A program made the translations under genes and the position numbers. The notes beneath the pieces were generated by a model, which saw only the letters and a program-made list of their open reading frames with translations, made no database searches and was not told where the DNA came from. Below are positions 1 through 6,416 of a stretch of DNA of 7,909 nucleotides, piece after piece (the first letter of the stretch is position 1; every line of letters begins with the position of its first letter). The stretch comes from JBOHPP01 sp050731755. GTDB lineage: Bacteria; Methylomirabilota; Methylomirabilia; Rokubacteriales; CSP1-6. The stretch is taken from positions 1 to 7,909 of the forward strand of contig JBOHPP010000094.1 in assembly GCA_050731755.1 (NCBI GenBank), read 5' to 3'.

Positions 1-1
1 G

Positions 2-265
2 ATTCGCGCCAACCAGCTCTTCGTGACCGGCCACAAGGGTTCGCTGGAGGAGGGCCTGCGCGACATCAAGGCGCGCGTGCTGCTGCTGCCGGCGGTCTCC
101 GACCTGCTGCTGTTCCCCCAGCAATCGCGCGAGGCGATGGACATCCTCAAGAAGCAGGGCCGCGACGTGGCCTATGTCGAGATCCCAGGGGACGGAGGAC
201 ACCTCGACGGCGTGCTCGCGATCACGACGGTGGGCGAGCAGGTCCGCAACTTCCTGAGCCGGTAG
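2..265 (+). CDS. MetX-like alpha/beta hydrolase (homoserine O-acyltransferase family), C-terminal part
   Basis: Partial gene; the reading frame is open from the window edge (frame 2, beginning IRANQLF) to TAG. About 87 residues are visible. They match the end of the homoserine O-acetyltransferase/alpha-beta hydrolase fold: an IKARVLLLPAVSDLLLFP strand and turn that carries the catalytic Asp, then a helix, and VEIPGDGGHLDG carrying the catalytic His, followed by the final helix. MetX acylates homoserine in cytosolic methionine synthesis, but related acyltransferases and hydrolases share this C-terminus, and the nucleophile region lies outside the window. The family is fairly secure; the substrate is not. 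The gene ends 9 bp before the stop of the convergent HAD gene, with no obvious terminator between them. Confidence 0.7.
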   Translation: MRANQLFVTGHKGSLEEGLRDIKARVLLLPAVSDLLLFPQQSREAMDILKKQGRDVAYVEIPGDGGHLDGVLAITTVGEQVRNFLSR

Positions 266-274
266 GGCCTCGGT

Positions 275-946
275 TCAGGTCAGCCAGTCGGCCAGGTCCG
301 TGAGCGTCCGCAGCTCGCGGTCCGCGCGCTGTCCCTCCAGCGCGGCCTGCGCCTTGCGGTTGACCCAGGCCACGGGGATGCCGAGGCGCCGACAGGGTAC
401 GACGTCGTGGAAGTGACTCTGCGCCGCGTGGAGCCAGCGCTTTCCGCCGATCAGCTCCCGCGCCGCAAGGAAGTGACCGTCCGCGGGCTTGTAGGAGCGC
501 ACCTGCTGGGCCGTCACGATGAGATCGAAGGGCACCGTGAAGTGGCGGCGGGTGCCCGCCAGGAGGTCATCATCCACGTTGGAGAGGATGCCGAGCCGGA
601 ACCCCGCGCGTGCGAGCCGCTCAAGCGCCGGGTTCGTGTCGGGGAACGGCAGCCAGAAGGGCAGGCTCTCGGCCAGGAAGCCCGCGCTCGACTCGGGCAG
701 CGCCCAGCCGAGATCACTTGCCACGCGTCGCGCGCTCTCGGTGAGCACCCCGCGGTAGCTCCGATAGCGTTCGGCCTCGACGGCGGGCTCGATCCGCTCA
801 TAGGTCTTCAGCGCCCGGCGCGCCTCGAGATTCCCGCCATGGGCCGCCACCGCCGCGGCAAAGGCGTCGGCGATGCCCCGGTCCCAATCGATCAGCGTCC
901 CGTAACAGTCGAATGTGATGACGTCATAGCGCCGGGTCATGCGCAC
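275..946 (-). CDS. Haloacid dehalogenase type II-like HAD hydrolase
   Basis: A 223-aa protein of the HAD superfamily, at the usual length for L-2-haloacid dehalogenases. Motif I is FDCYGTLIDW with nucleophile Asp13; the Tyr two residues later, in place of the second Asp of phosphatases, is typical of the haloacid dehalogenase branch. The helical cap follows at about residues 20-95. Motif II is ILSNVDDD (Ser122, Asn123), motif III is SYKPA (Lys153), and motif IV is the SHFHDVVP stretch (Asp181), followed by the conserved GIPVAWVNR. The predicted reaction is cytosolic hydrolysis of a small 2-haloacid or similar substrate; the actual substrate is unknown. The start may be GTG at 946 or ATG at 940; neither has a clear ribosome site. 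It lies 10-16 bp after the stop of the upstream flavoenzyme and is probably cotranscribed with it. Confidence 0.85.
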   Translation of the reverse strand: MRMTRRYDVITFDCYGTLIDWDRGIADAFAAAVAAHGGNLEARRALKTYERIEPAVEAERYRSYRGVLTESARRVASDLGWALPESSAGFLAESLPFWLPFPDTNPALERLARAGFRLGILSNVDDDLLAGTRRHFTVPFDLIVTAQQVRSYKPADGHFLAARELIGGKRWLHAAQSHFHDVVPCRRLGIPVAWVNRKAQAALEGQRADRELRTLTDLADWLT

Positions 947-956
947 ACCATGAGGA

Positions 957-2924
957 TCAGATCGCCCGCGCCGCGCGAGTCCCCTCGAGGATCGCGTGGT
1001 GCACGCCGCGCGGGGCCACGCAGTCGCCCACGGCGTGGAGCTCGCGGACCCGCCCTTTCAGGGCGCGATAGAGCGCATCCGTCGCGCGGCTTCCCATAGC
1101 CAGCACCACCGTGTCGATTCCGTCCAGCCGGCGCTCGGCGCCGGAATAGACGTTGGCCACGACCACCGACGAGCCCTCGATCGCGCGAAGCTCCGTGTGG
1201 GGCGTCAGCGTGACACCCTTGGTGAACAGCCGGGCGTAGAGCGGGACGATGGACGTGATGCCGGTGTCCTGCCCCGGGTAGAAGAGCGGCGAGATGACGG
1301 TCACGCGCCGGCCGCGGTTGAGGAGGAACTCGGCGACCGACAGGGCCTGCTGGGTGTGGACGTCGTCGACGACGACCACGTCCTCGCCCACCACCGCGCG
1401 TTCCAGCAGGACGTCATGGTCCGTCACCACATGCTTCCCGTCGACGCCCGCGATGAGGGGAAGGAACGGGTGCGAGCCGGTAGCGATGATCACCGCGTCC
1501 GGGCGCTCGGCCAGCACGTGCTCGACCGTCGCCTCGACCTTCAGCCGGACCTCGACGCCGCGCTTGTTCACCTGATGCTTGAGGAACCGGACGATCCCCG
1601 CGTACTCTGCCCGGTCCGGCGCGCGGGCGGCGACGAGGACCTGCCCACCCACCTCGGACTCTCGCTCGAAGAGCACCACCCGGTGGCCGCGCAGGGCCGT
1701 CACGCGCGCCGCCTCGAGCCCGGCGACGCCGCCGCCGACCACGACCACCTTCTTCGCGATCGCAGCTCGGCGAATTTCCCCCAGCTCGTCCTCTCGGCTT
1801 GCGACAGGATTCTGGACGCAGGTGACGGGCTTCCCCTGGTAGATGCGGTCGATGCACCCTTCATTGGCCCCCACGCACGTGCGGATGTCGTCGAGCCGGC
1901 CCTCGCGGGCCTTGCGGGGAAGCTCGGGGTCGGCGATCAGTGCTCGGGTCATGCCGACCACGTCCACCTGTCCGTCGGCCAGAACGCGCTCGGCGTGGAT
2001 CGGCTCGACGATCCGGCTGGCGTGGAGGATCGGCATGCCGGGAACGGCGCCTTTGATGGCGCCGGCCAGGTGGGCGTACACGGCCTTCGGAAAGCTCATG
2101 TTGGGGACGGCGGCGGCCTGAAGCGGGTAGGTGTGGGCGCTGCCGCCGATGATCGAGAGGAAGTCCAGCAGCCCGGACGCGGCCAGGCGACGCGCGATCT
2201 GCGCCATGTCGTCCGCGGTGAGACCACCTTGCGTGAACTCGTCCCCGGAAATCCGCGCCCCGACGACGAAGTCGCGTCCCACCTGCCGCCGCACCTCCGT
2301 GAGGACCTCGAGGGCGAAGCGCAGGCGGTTTTCGAGGCCGCCGCCGTACTCGTCGGTCCGCTGGTTGAAGAGCGGCGACCAGAACTGATCGATGAGATGG
2401 TTATGGGCCATGGAGAGCTCGATCCCATCGAGGCGGGCCTCGCGACAGCGGCGCGCTGCGTCGCCGAAGGCGCGAACCAGCATGGCGATCTGCTCGGGCT
2501 CGAGCTCATGCGGCACCTCGCGGTGCACCCGCTCGGGGACCGGCGACGGCGCCAGGAGCACGTGCCAGCCCTCGGTGTCGGATTGCGCGCGACGTCCGAG
2601 GTGGGTGAGCTGGGTGAAGACGAGGCAGCCGTGCCGGTGCATGGCGTCGGCCATCTCGCGGTAGGAGGGGATGATCGAGTCGTCGTGGTTGGCGATCTGC
2701 CTCCAGGCGGCGGCCGGCGAGGAGGGGTGTACGCTCGTCGAGCCGCCGAAGATGGTCAGCGCGCAGCCGCCTTCGGCCTTGGCCTCGTGATAGCGGCGGA
2801 GGCGCGCCGTCGGCCGGCCCCCTTCGGCCATCGCCTCGGCGTGGCCGGAGGAATAGATCCGGTTCCTCAGGGTGACGGACCCGACGCGGATCGGGGTAAA
2901 GAGGTGCCTGAACTCGGAGGTCAT
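957..2924 (-). CDS. OYE-type FMN/FAD oxidoreductase, DgcA/trimethylamine dehydrogenase-like
   Basis: A 655-aa two-part flavoenzyme. Residues 1-345 form an Old Yellow Enzyme TIM barrel: FTPIRVGSVTLRNRI at the N-terminus, HNHLIDQFWSPLFNQR followed by DEYGG and ENR near 174-200, and a GMTRALIADP turn near 324-333. A cysteine segment follows at 350-369. Residues 392-655 carry an FAD Rossmann motif (VVVVGGGVAGLEAA, 393-406), a second nucleotide-binding lobe, and a final AVGDC FAD segment (631-635). The architecture is that of 2,4-dienoyl-CoA reductase, trimethylamine dehydrogenase and dimethylglycine demethylases. The usual fourth Fe-S cysteine is Ala353, and the second lobe has VVVVDDVHTQQALSVAEF in place of GxGxxG, which favours the amine-dehydrogenase/demethylase side over NADPH reductases. 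The substrate is unknown. ATG 2924 has GGAGG only 2 bp upstream, but it is the only start that keeps the conserved N-terminus. Confidence 0.85.
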   Translation of the reverse strand: MTSEFRHLFTPIRVGSVTLRNRIYSSGHAEAMAEGGRPTARLRRYHEAKAEGGCALTIFGGSTSVHPSSPAAAWRQIANHDDSIIPSYREMADAMHRHGCLVFTQLTHLGRRAQSDTEGWHVLLAPSPVPERVHREVPHELEPEQIAMLVRAFGDAARRCREARLDGIELSMAHNHLIDQFWSPLFNQRTDEYGGGLENRLRFALEVLTEVRRQVGRDFVVGARISGDEFTQGGLTADDMAQIARRLAASGLLDFLSIIGGSAHTYPLQAAAVPNMSFPKAVYAHLAGAIKGAVPGMPILHASRIVEPIHAERVLADGQVDVVGMTRALIADPELPRKAREGRLDDIRTCVGANEGCIDRIYQGKPVTCVQNPVASREDELGEIRRAAIAKKVVVVGGGVAGLEAARVTALRGHRVVLFERESEVGGQVLVAARAPDRAEYAGIVRFLKHQVNKRGVEVRLKVEATVEHVLAERPDAVIIATGSHPFLPLIAGVDGKHVVTDHDVLLERAVVGEDVVVVDDVHTQQALSVAEFLLNRGRRVTVISPLFYPGQDTGITSIVPLYARLFTKGVTLTPHTELRAIEGSSVVVANVYSGAERRLDGIDTVVLAMGSRATDALYRALKGRVRELHAVGDCVAPRGVHHAILEGTRAARAI

Positions 2925-3003
2925 CGCCTCCGTGCTACGTACTCCAGGGCGCGAGCCTGGTCAAGTCCCGGGTCGACCATGGTGTGCGATATGCTTGCGT
3001 TCC
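2925..3003. promoter_or_regulatory. Divergent intergenic region between flavoenzyme and PdxH-like gene
   Basis: This 79-bp gap separates two divergent gene starts, so promoters for both directions must lie in or near it. A TATGCT word at about 2990-2995 could be a -10 element for the plus strand, placing a transcript start almost at the GTG of the PdxH-like gene. I see no convincing -35 at the right spacing and no palindromic operator. The assignment rests on geometry more than on sequence motifs. Confidence 0.3.
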
Positions 3004-3597
3004 GTGGCCGCTGCCGATCCGATCGCCGAGATCGTCCGCGAGCGCGAGCGGGCGCGCGGCGCGGGTGATCCTCTGGCCGACGTGTGCATCCTGGCCACCG
3101 CCGGGCGCGACGTGGCGCCCGGCGTGAGGGCCCTGGTGCTCCGCGACGTCGGTCCCCAGGGCGTGGGACTCCTGATCAGTGCCGCCAGCCCCAAGTGGGA
3201 GCCGCTGCGCGCCGGCCGCTACGAGTGCTTGCTGCTGTGGACGACCATCCGCCGTCAGTATCGGATCCGGGGGGGCCTGGGCCCGATGCCAGATGCACTG
3301 GTCGAGCGGTACTGGCAACAGAAAGTCCACGAATCGCGACTGCTCGACCTCTATTACGACCGGGTGCAGCCGCAGAGCAGCGCCGTCGCCTCCCGGCCGG
3401 CGTTCCTGGACGGGATCGAGGCCCTTCGCCGGCAGCACCCGACGCCGGAATCCGTGGGCCGGCCGGCGTTGCTCCGCGGCGTCTACCTCGTCCCCTTTCG
3501 CATCGAGGCCTGGCGCGGGTCCCCCGACCGGCTGCACGACCGCCAGCTCTACACGCGCGCAGGACGCGGCTGGCGCGAGCAGATCCTGGTACCGTAG
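3004..3597 (+). CDS. pdxH: Pyridoxamine 5'-phosphate oxidase (PdxH)-like FMN protein
   Basis: From GTG 3004 the product is 197 aa, close to the usual PdxH length. The N-terminus (DPIAEIVRERERARGAGDP, then CILATA) and the WTTIRRQYRIRG strand fit the FMN-binding split barrel. The C-terminal dimerisation part is very typical: RGVYLVPFRIEAWRG followed by RLHDR (Arg176, His178, the PLP-contacting pair in the family) and GWREQILVP. PdxH oxidises pyridoxine/pyridoxamine phosphate to PLP in the cytosol. The middle is divergent: the usual RPxxSxxGAW...QS segment is replaced by about KVHESRLLDLYYDRVQPQSS, so a related flavoreductase role is possible. The frame is open upstream, but the only other in-frame options before 3004 are TTG 2995 or an ATG deep inside the divergent gene. 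It heads a plus-strand cluster with murB and the DAHP synthase gene. Confidence 0.78.
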   Translation: MAAADPIAEIVRERERARGAGDPLADVCILATAGRDVAPGVRALVLRDVGPQGVGLLISAASPKWEPLRAGRYECLLLWTTIRRQYRIRGGLGPMPDALVERYWQQKVHESRLLDLYYDRVQPQSSAVASRPAFLDGIEALRRQHPTPESVGRPALLRGVYLVPFRIEAWRGSPDRLHDRQLYTRAGRGWREQILVP

Positions 3598-3599
3598 CC

Positions 3600-3608
3600 G
3601 GAGGAGAG
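3600..3608 (+). promoter_or_regulatory. Strong Shine-Dalgarno for murB
   Basis: GGAGGAGAG begins 3 bp after the PdxH-like stop. No ATG, GTG or TTG lies in the murB frame within a workable distance. The in-frame CTG at 3617 is 8-11 bp downstream, whereas the first ATG (3659) is about 50 bp away. The site therefore supports the CTG start. Confidence 0.7.
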
Positions 3609-3616
3609 ACTCTGCG

Positions 3617-4663
3617 CTGACGCCCCGCGAGCACGTTCCTCTGGCCTCCTACTGCACGATGGAGGTCGGCGGCCCGGCGCGCTTCTTCGTCGAGGCCTCC
3701 GACGAGGCCACCATCCAGACGGCGTTGGCCTGGGCCCGGCAGCGCGGCGTGCCCTTCCGCGTCATCGGTGGCGGCTCCAATCTCGTCGTCGCCGACGAGG
3801 GCGTGGACGGCCTCGTGGTGAGGATCGCGCTGAGAGGTATATCGGTACGCGAGAGCCGGAACGGCGTCGTCCTGACGGCCGCCGCCGGCGAGCCCTGGGA
3901 CGACCTCGTGCGCGACACGGTGGAGCGTGGCTGGGCCGGCTTCGAGTGTCTGAGCGGAATCCCGGGCTGCGTCGGCGCCACGCCGATCCAGAACGTCGGC
4001 GCGTACGGTCAGGATGTCAGCGAGACCCTCACGGCCCTGCGCGCGCTCGACACCCGCAGCGGCCGGGTCGAGACGCTCGACAACGCCGCCTGCGGCTTCA
4101 CCTACCGCGACAGCCGCTTCAAGAGCGCCGAGCCGGGCCGGTGGGTCGTGCTCTCGGTCGACTACCGGCTACGGCCCGGAGGCCCGCCGACCGTCCGCTA
4201 CGCGGAGGTGGAGCGACACCTGGCGGCGCGAGGGAACGCGGCGCCCTCGCTGGCCGACGTCCGCGCCACCGTGCTGGCCATCCGCCGCTCGAAGTCCATG
4301 GTAGTGGAGGCCGGCGACGAGAACCGGCGCTCCTGCGGCTCGTTCTTCACCAATCCCATCGTCGGGACCGAGCAGGCAGCCAAGGTGGAGGCTCTCGCCG
4401 GCGACACGGCGATGCCGCGCTACCCGCAGCCCAATGGCCGGGTGAAGCTCGCCGCCGCCTGGCTCATCGAGCGCGCCGGCTTCACCCGAGGCTTCCGCGA
4501 CGGTCCAGTGGGCCTGTCCTCCCGTCACGCGCTGGCTGTCGTCGCCCACGAGGGCGCCCGGGCCCGGGATGTCTTCGCGTTCGCCCGTCGCATTCAGGAC
4601 GGCGTGCAGGCGCGCTTCGGCCTGAGGCTCACACCGGAGCCGGTGTTCTGGGGAGTAGAATGA
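3617..4663 (+). CDS. murB: UDP-N-acetylenolpyruvoylglucosamine reductase (MurB), type I
   Basis: MurB reduces UDP-GlcNAc-enolpyruvate to UDP-MurNAc with NADPH and FAD, the second committed step of cytosolic peptidoglycan precursor synthesis. Counted from CTG 3617, the 348-aa protein shows PLASYCTMEVGGPARFF (8-24), the FAD motif GGGSN (51-55), the highly conserved SGIPGCVGATPIQNVGAYG segment, YRDSRFK with catalytic Arg164, GSFFTNP with proton-donor Ser242, and the terminal PEPVFWG with Glu341. The YRDS and Gln-Asn-Val-Gly-Ala-Tyr-Gly pattern marks type I (E. coli-like) MurB. The first in-frame ATG (3659) falls inside the conserved PLAxxT..VGG block and would delete part of it, so I chose CTG with the strong ribosome site; ACG 3620 is a less likely alternative. 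The gene is 19 bp after the PdxH-like gene and 31 bp before the DAHP synthase gene. Confidence 0.93.
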   Translation: MTPREHVPLASYCTMEVGGPARFFVEASDEATIQTALAWARQRGVPFRVIGGGSNLVVADEGVDGLVVRIALRGISVRESRNGVVLTAAAGEPWDDLVRDTVERGWAGFECLSGIPGCVGATPIQNVGAYGQDVSETLTALRALDTRSGRVETLDNAACGFTYRDSRFKSAEPGRWVVLSVDYRLRPGGPPTVRYAEVERHLAARGNAAPSLADVRATVLAIRRSKSMVVEAGDENRRSCGSFFTNPIVGTEQAAKVEALAGDTAMPRYPQPNGRVKLAAAWLIERAGFTRGFRDGPVGLSSRHALAVVAHEGARARDVFAFARRIQDGVQARFGLRLTPEPVFWGVE

Positions 4664-4694
4664 GGGGCCGTCAAAGGGAGGTCAGGCGCCGCTC

Positions 4695-5765
4695 ATGCCC
4701 GTGAGGACCCGCGATCTTCGTGTCGAGAGCATCCGGCCCCTGCTACCGCCGGCGATCCTGCTCGAGGAGCTACCGCTCAGCGAGGCCGGTGCCGTCGGCG
4801 TGGCCCAGGCCCGCGAGGAGGTGCGTCGCATTCTCGGCGGCGCGGACGACCGGCTGCTCGTCGTCGTCGGCCCCTGCTCGGTCCACGACCCCGCCGCCGC
4901 CCGCGACTACGCGCAGCGGCTCCGACGGGCGGCCGACGACTTCGCGCCGGACCTTCGCATCGTCATGCGCGTGTACTTCGAGAAGCCGCGAACGACCGTG
5001 GGCTGGAAGGGACTCATCAACGACCCGCACCTCGACGGGAGCTTCGCCATCAACGAGGGGCTCAGGATCGGACGCCAGCTTCTGCTGGACCTGGCCGGGC
5101 TGGGCCTGCCGGCTGGCTGCGAGTTCCTCGACCCTATTACGCCGCAGTTCACCTCCGACCTCGTGACATGGGGCGCCATCGGGGCCCGGACCACCGAGAG
5201 CCAGGTGCATCGCGAGCTGGCCTCGGGTCTGTCGATGCCGGTGGGCTTCAAGAACGGGACCGACGGGGCCGTGCAGATCGCCGTCGATGCGCTGCGGGCG
5301 GCCGCGCACCCCCACCGCTTCCTGGGGGTCACCGAGCAGGGCCTGGCGGGCATCGTGTCCACCCACGGCAACCCCGACTGTCACGTCATTCTCCGTGGCG
5401 GTCAGAGCGGCCCCAACTACGATGCCATGAGCGTGCAGAAGACGCTGGCCGCCCTGCGCGACGCCGAGCTGCCGGCGCGCGTGATGATCGACACCAGCCA
5501 CGGGAACAGCGAGAAGGACTACCGGCGCCAGCCACAGGTGGCCCGGGAGATCGCCGCCCAGGTGGCCCAGGGCGAGGCCGGCATCATCGGCCTGATGATG
5601 GAGAGCTTCCTCGTCGACGGCCGGCAGGACCTCATCGACCCCGCGCGCCTTGTCTACGGCCAGTCGGTCACCGACGCCTGCATAGGCTGGGAGATGACGG
5701 TACCGGTGCTGCGCGAGCTGGCCCAGGCGGCGCGCCAGCGACGGGGCTCGCGCGGCAAGAGCTAG
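4695..5765 (+). CDS. aroG: 3-deoxy-7-phosphoheptulonate (DAHP) synthase, class I AroG type
   Basis: This enzyme condenses phosphoenolpyruvate and erythrose 4-phosphate to DAHP, the first step of the shikimate pathway, in the cytosol. The 356-aa product is collinear with E. coli AroG. It has metal ligand Cys61 (GPCSVHDP), MRVYFEKPRTTVGWKG with Arg92 and Lys97, GARTTESQ with Arg165, GFKNGTDG with Lys186, ILRGG with Arg234, DTSHGNS with His269, Glu303 and Asp327. Residues that form the Phe pocket in AroG (Pro150, Gln151, Leu179, Ser180, Phe209) are conserved, and the N-terminus keeps RDLRVESIRPLLPP, so feedback inhibition is likely; which amino acid is inferred only weakly. ATG 4695 has AAGGGAGG about 13 bp upstream, a slightly long spacing; GTG 4701 is possible. 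It is the last gene of the plus-strand cluster. Confidence 0.93.
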   Translation: MPVRTRDLRVESIRPLLPPAILLEELPLSEAGAVGVAQAREEVRRILGGADDRLLVVVGPCSVHDPAAARDYAQRLRRAADDFAPDLRIVMRVYFEKPRTTVGWKGLINDPHLDGSFAINEGLRIGRQLLLDLAGLGLPAGCEFLDPITPQFTSDLVTWGAIGARTTESQVHRELASGLSMPVGFKNGTDGAVQIAVDALRAAAHPHRFLGVTEQGLAGIVSTHGNPDCHVILRGGQSGPNYDAMSVQKTLAALRDAELPARVMIDTSHGNSEKDYRRQPQVAREIAAQVAQGEAGIIGLMMESFLVDGRQDLIDPARLVYGQSVTDACIGWEMTVPVLRELAQAARQRRGSRGKS

Positions 5766-5877
5766 CGCGCCGGAGCTACGCCGACTCGCCTATCACCGGC
5801 TGACGCGCACGCTGGCGACCGCGGCAACCCTACGCAATGCGCGCGGCCCATCGGCCGCGGGGTCAGCGCGAGTCAAA
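5766..5877. other. Convergent intergenic spacer downstream of the DAHP synthase gene
   Basis: This gap separates the plus-strand biosynthetic cluster from the minus-strand toxin remnant. It has no ORF with conserved features. It contains the perfect 7-bp stem at 5842-5859 and a looser GCGCGCCGG...CCGGC...GCGC inverted pairing across about 5765-5809. It marks the left edge of the accessory region. Confidence 0.5.
5842..5859. terminator. Hairpin between convergent genes, possible bidirectional terminator
   Basis: CGCGGCC and GGCCGCG form a perfect 7-bp stem around a CATC loop, 76 bp after the DAHP synthase stop and 18 bp after the toxin-remnant stop. There is no T-run on either side, so intrinsic termination is uncertain. 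Weak outer pairings (GAC near 5873 with GTT on the minus strand near 5825) leave open that it is the core of a degraded third attC-like site. Confidence 0.35.
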
Positions 5878-6142
5878 TCACATGTAGGCGTCCCTGTGAT
5901 GGCGTACCGCGCTGATGTCCACGATTCGCGCTCTATCGTCGACGGAATAGATCACGCGATACTCTCCGGACGCGGATTCGCCAGAGGTCGTCGGCCCCTT
6001 GCAGCTTCACACATCCCCGTGGCCTGGGATTCGATGCCAGAGCCTCGACACGAGTGATAATCCGCCGCGCCACTCCGGCCTGGAGCCGCTCCAGCTCCCG
6101 GCGCGCCGATCGCGCAACGACAACAGAATACTCAGCTGAGTG
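5878..6142 (-). pseudogene. RelE/ParE-family toxin, frameshifted
   Basis: Minus-strand translation from about 6130 reads YSVVVARSARRELERL, then RIITRVEALASNPRPRGC, VKLQGADDLWRIRV, which is the N-terminal two-thirds of a RelE/ParE mRNA-interferase or gyrase-type toxin. At 5968 one extra C on the minus strand shifts the frame. Skipping it gives GEYRVIYSVDDRARIVDISA then VRHHRDAYM and TGA, a canonical toxin C-terminus; the joined product would be 83 aa plus a few N-terminal residues, the normal family length. In the frame of the N-terminal part, no ATG, GTG, TTG or CTG lies between the preceding in-frame TGA (about 6190) and the first conserved residue. It therefore looks disabled twice, unless the extra base is a sequencing error. 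It follows directly after the antitoxin gene, as expected for a toxin-antitoxin pair. Confidence 0.8.
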
Positions 6143-6143
6143 C

Positions 6144-6341
6144 TCAGCCGCGCTGACGTCGCCGGCGGCGGGCCACGCGCTTCTTCACACTCTCCAGTGA
6201 TTCTCGAGGCTCGGACGCGCGCTGCTTCGCCAGGGCCCGGTCGTAAAAGTCCTCCCACAAGCGACCCTGCTTCTTGAGATCGATCTGCACTGCTGTCTTG
6301 CGCCCGGAGTTGTCAATTACGAACTGAACACCCTTTACCAT
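6144..6341 (-). CDS. Small antitoxin of a RelBE/ParDE-like pair
   Basis: A 65-aa protein beginning MVKGVQFVIDNSGRKTAVQI, followed by DLKKQGRLWEDFYDRALA, a Glu-Pro-Arg-Glu-Ser turn, a VKKRV helix and a very basic tail (RRRRRQRG). The pattern of a short beta strand, LWEDFYD and EPRESLxxVKKRL is familiar from small antitoxins paired with RelE-type toxins. Such proteins wrap and inhibit the toxin and usually autorepress their operon, though no DNA-binding operator is evident here. ATG 6341 is chosen because AAGGAG (6347-6352, minus strand) lies 5 bp upstream; an upstream ATG at 6407 would add residues encoded by the attC-like element. It is intact while its toxin partner is broken, so it may persist as a neutral remnant or as an anti-addiction gene. 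The family name is by resemblance. Confidence 0.75.
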   Translation of the reverse strand: MVKGVQFVIDNSGRKTAVQIDLKKQGRLWEDFYDRALAKQRASEPRESLESVKKRVARRRRRQRG

Positions 6342-6355
6342 CGCATCTCCTTCTC

Positions 6356-6405
6356 GGCTAACGTCGCCGATACGCTGCGGCGTGGGCCAGAACAGCTTGT
6401 TACCC
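6356..6405 (-). repeat. attC-like element B (short, degenerate)
   Basis: On the minus strand this 50-bp stretch runs from GGGTAAC (6405-6399) to GTTAGCC (6362-6356). These ends are complementary at 6 of 7 positions, and an inner CGCCG/CGGCG pair lies between them. It starts 11 bp after the membrane-protein stop and ends 14 bp before the antitoxin ATG, the position an integron attC site takes between cassettes. The left inner arm (GTTCTGGCCCACGCCG) has no full partner on the right, so the site is shorter than the usual range and probably decayed. Support comes mainly from position and from resemblance to element A. Confidence 0.35.
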
Positions 6406-6416
6406 ATATTCCCGGT

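Noticed and set aside
407..1099. 230-codon plus-strand ORF over the HAD gene
   Set aside because: Antisense shadow of the haloacid dehalogenase-like gene, with low-complexity Arg/Gly/Pro composition.
996..3068. 690-codon plus-strand ORF antisense to the flavoenzyme
   Set aside because: It is rich in Asp, His, Arg and Gly with no family motif, lies opposite a gene with clear motifs, and is the usual third-position artefact of GC-rich coding DNA.
3179..3616. Extension of MurB upstream to an ATG at 3179
   Set aside because: It would overlap nearly all of the PdxH-like gene and adds Ser/Arg/Ala-rich out-of-frame sequence with no family match.
6007..6258. 83-codon minus-strand ORF over the toxin and antitoxin
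   Set aside because: Out-of-frame overlap of the toxin-antitoxin pair; the conserved toxin residues are in another frame.
6342..6407. N-terminal extension of the antitoxin to ATG 6407 (begins MGNKLFWP)
   Set aside because: The extension is encoded by the attC-like element; ATG 6341 has its own AAGGAG site and matches the family start MxKGVQFV.
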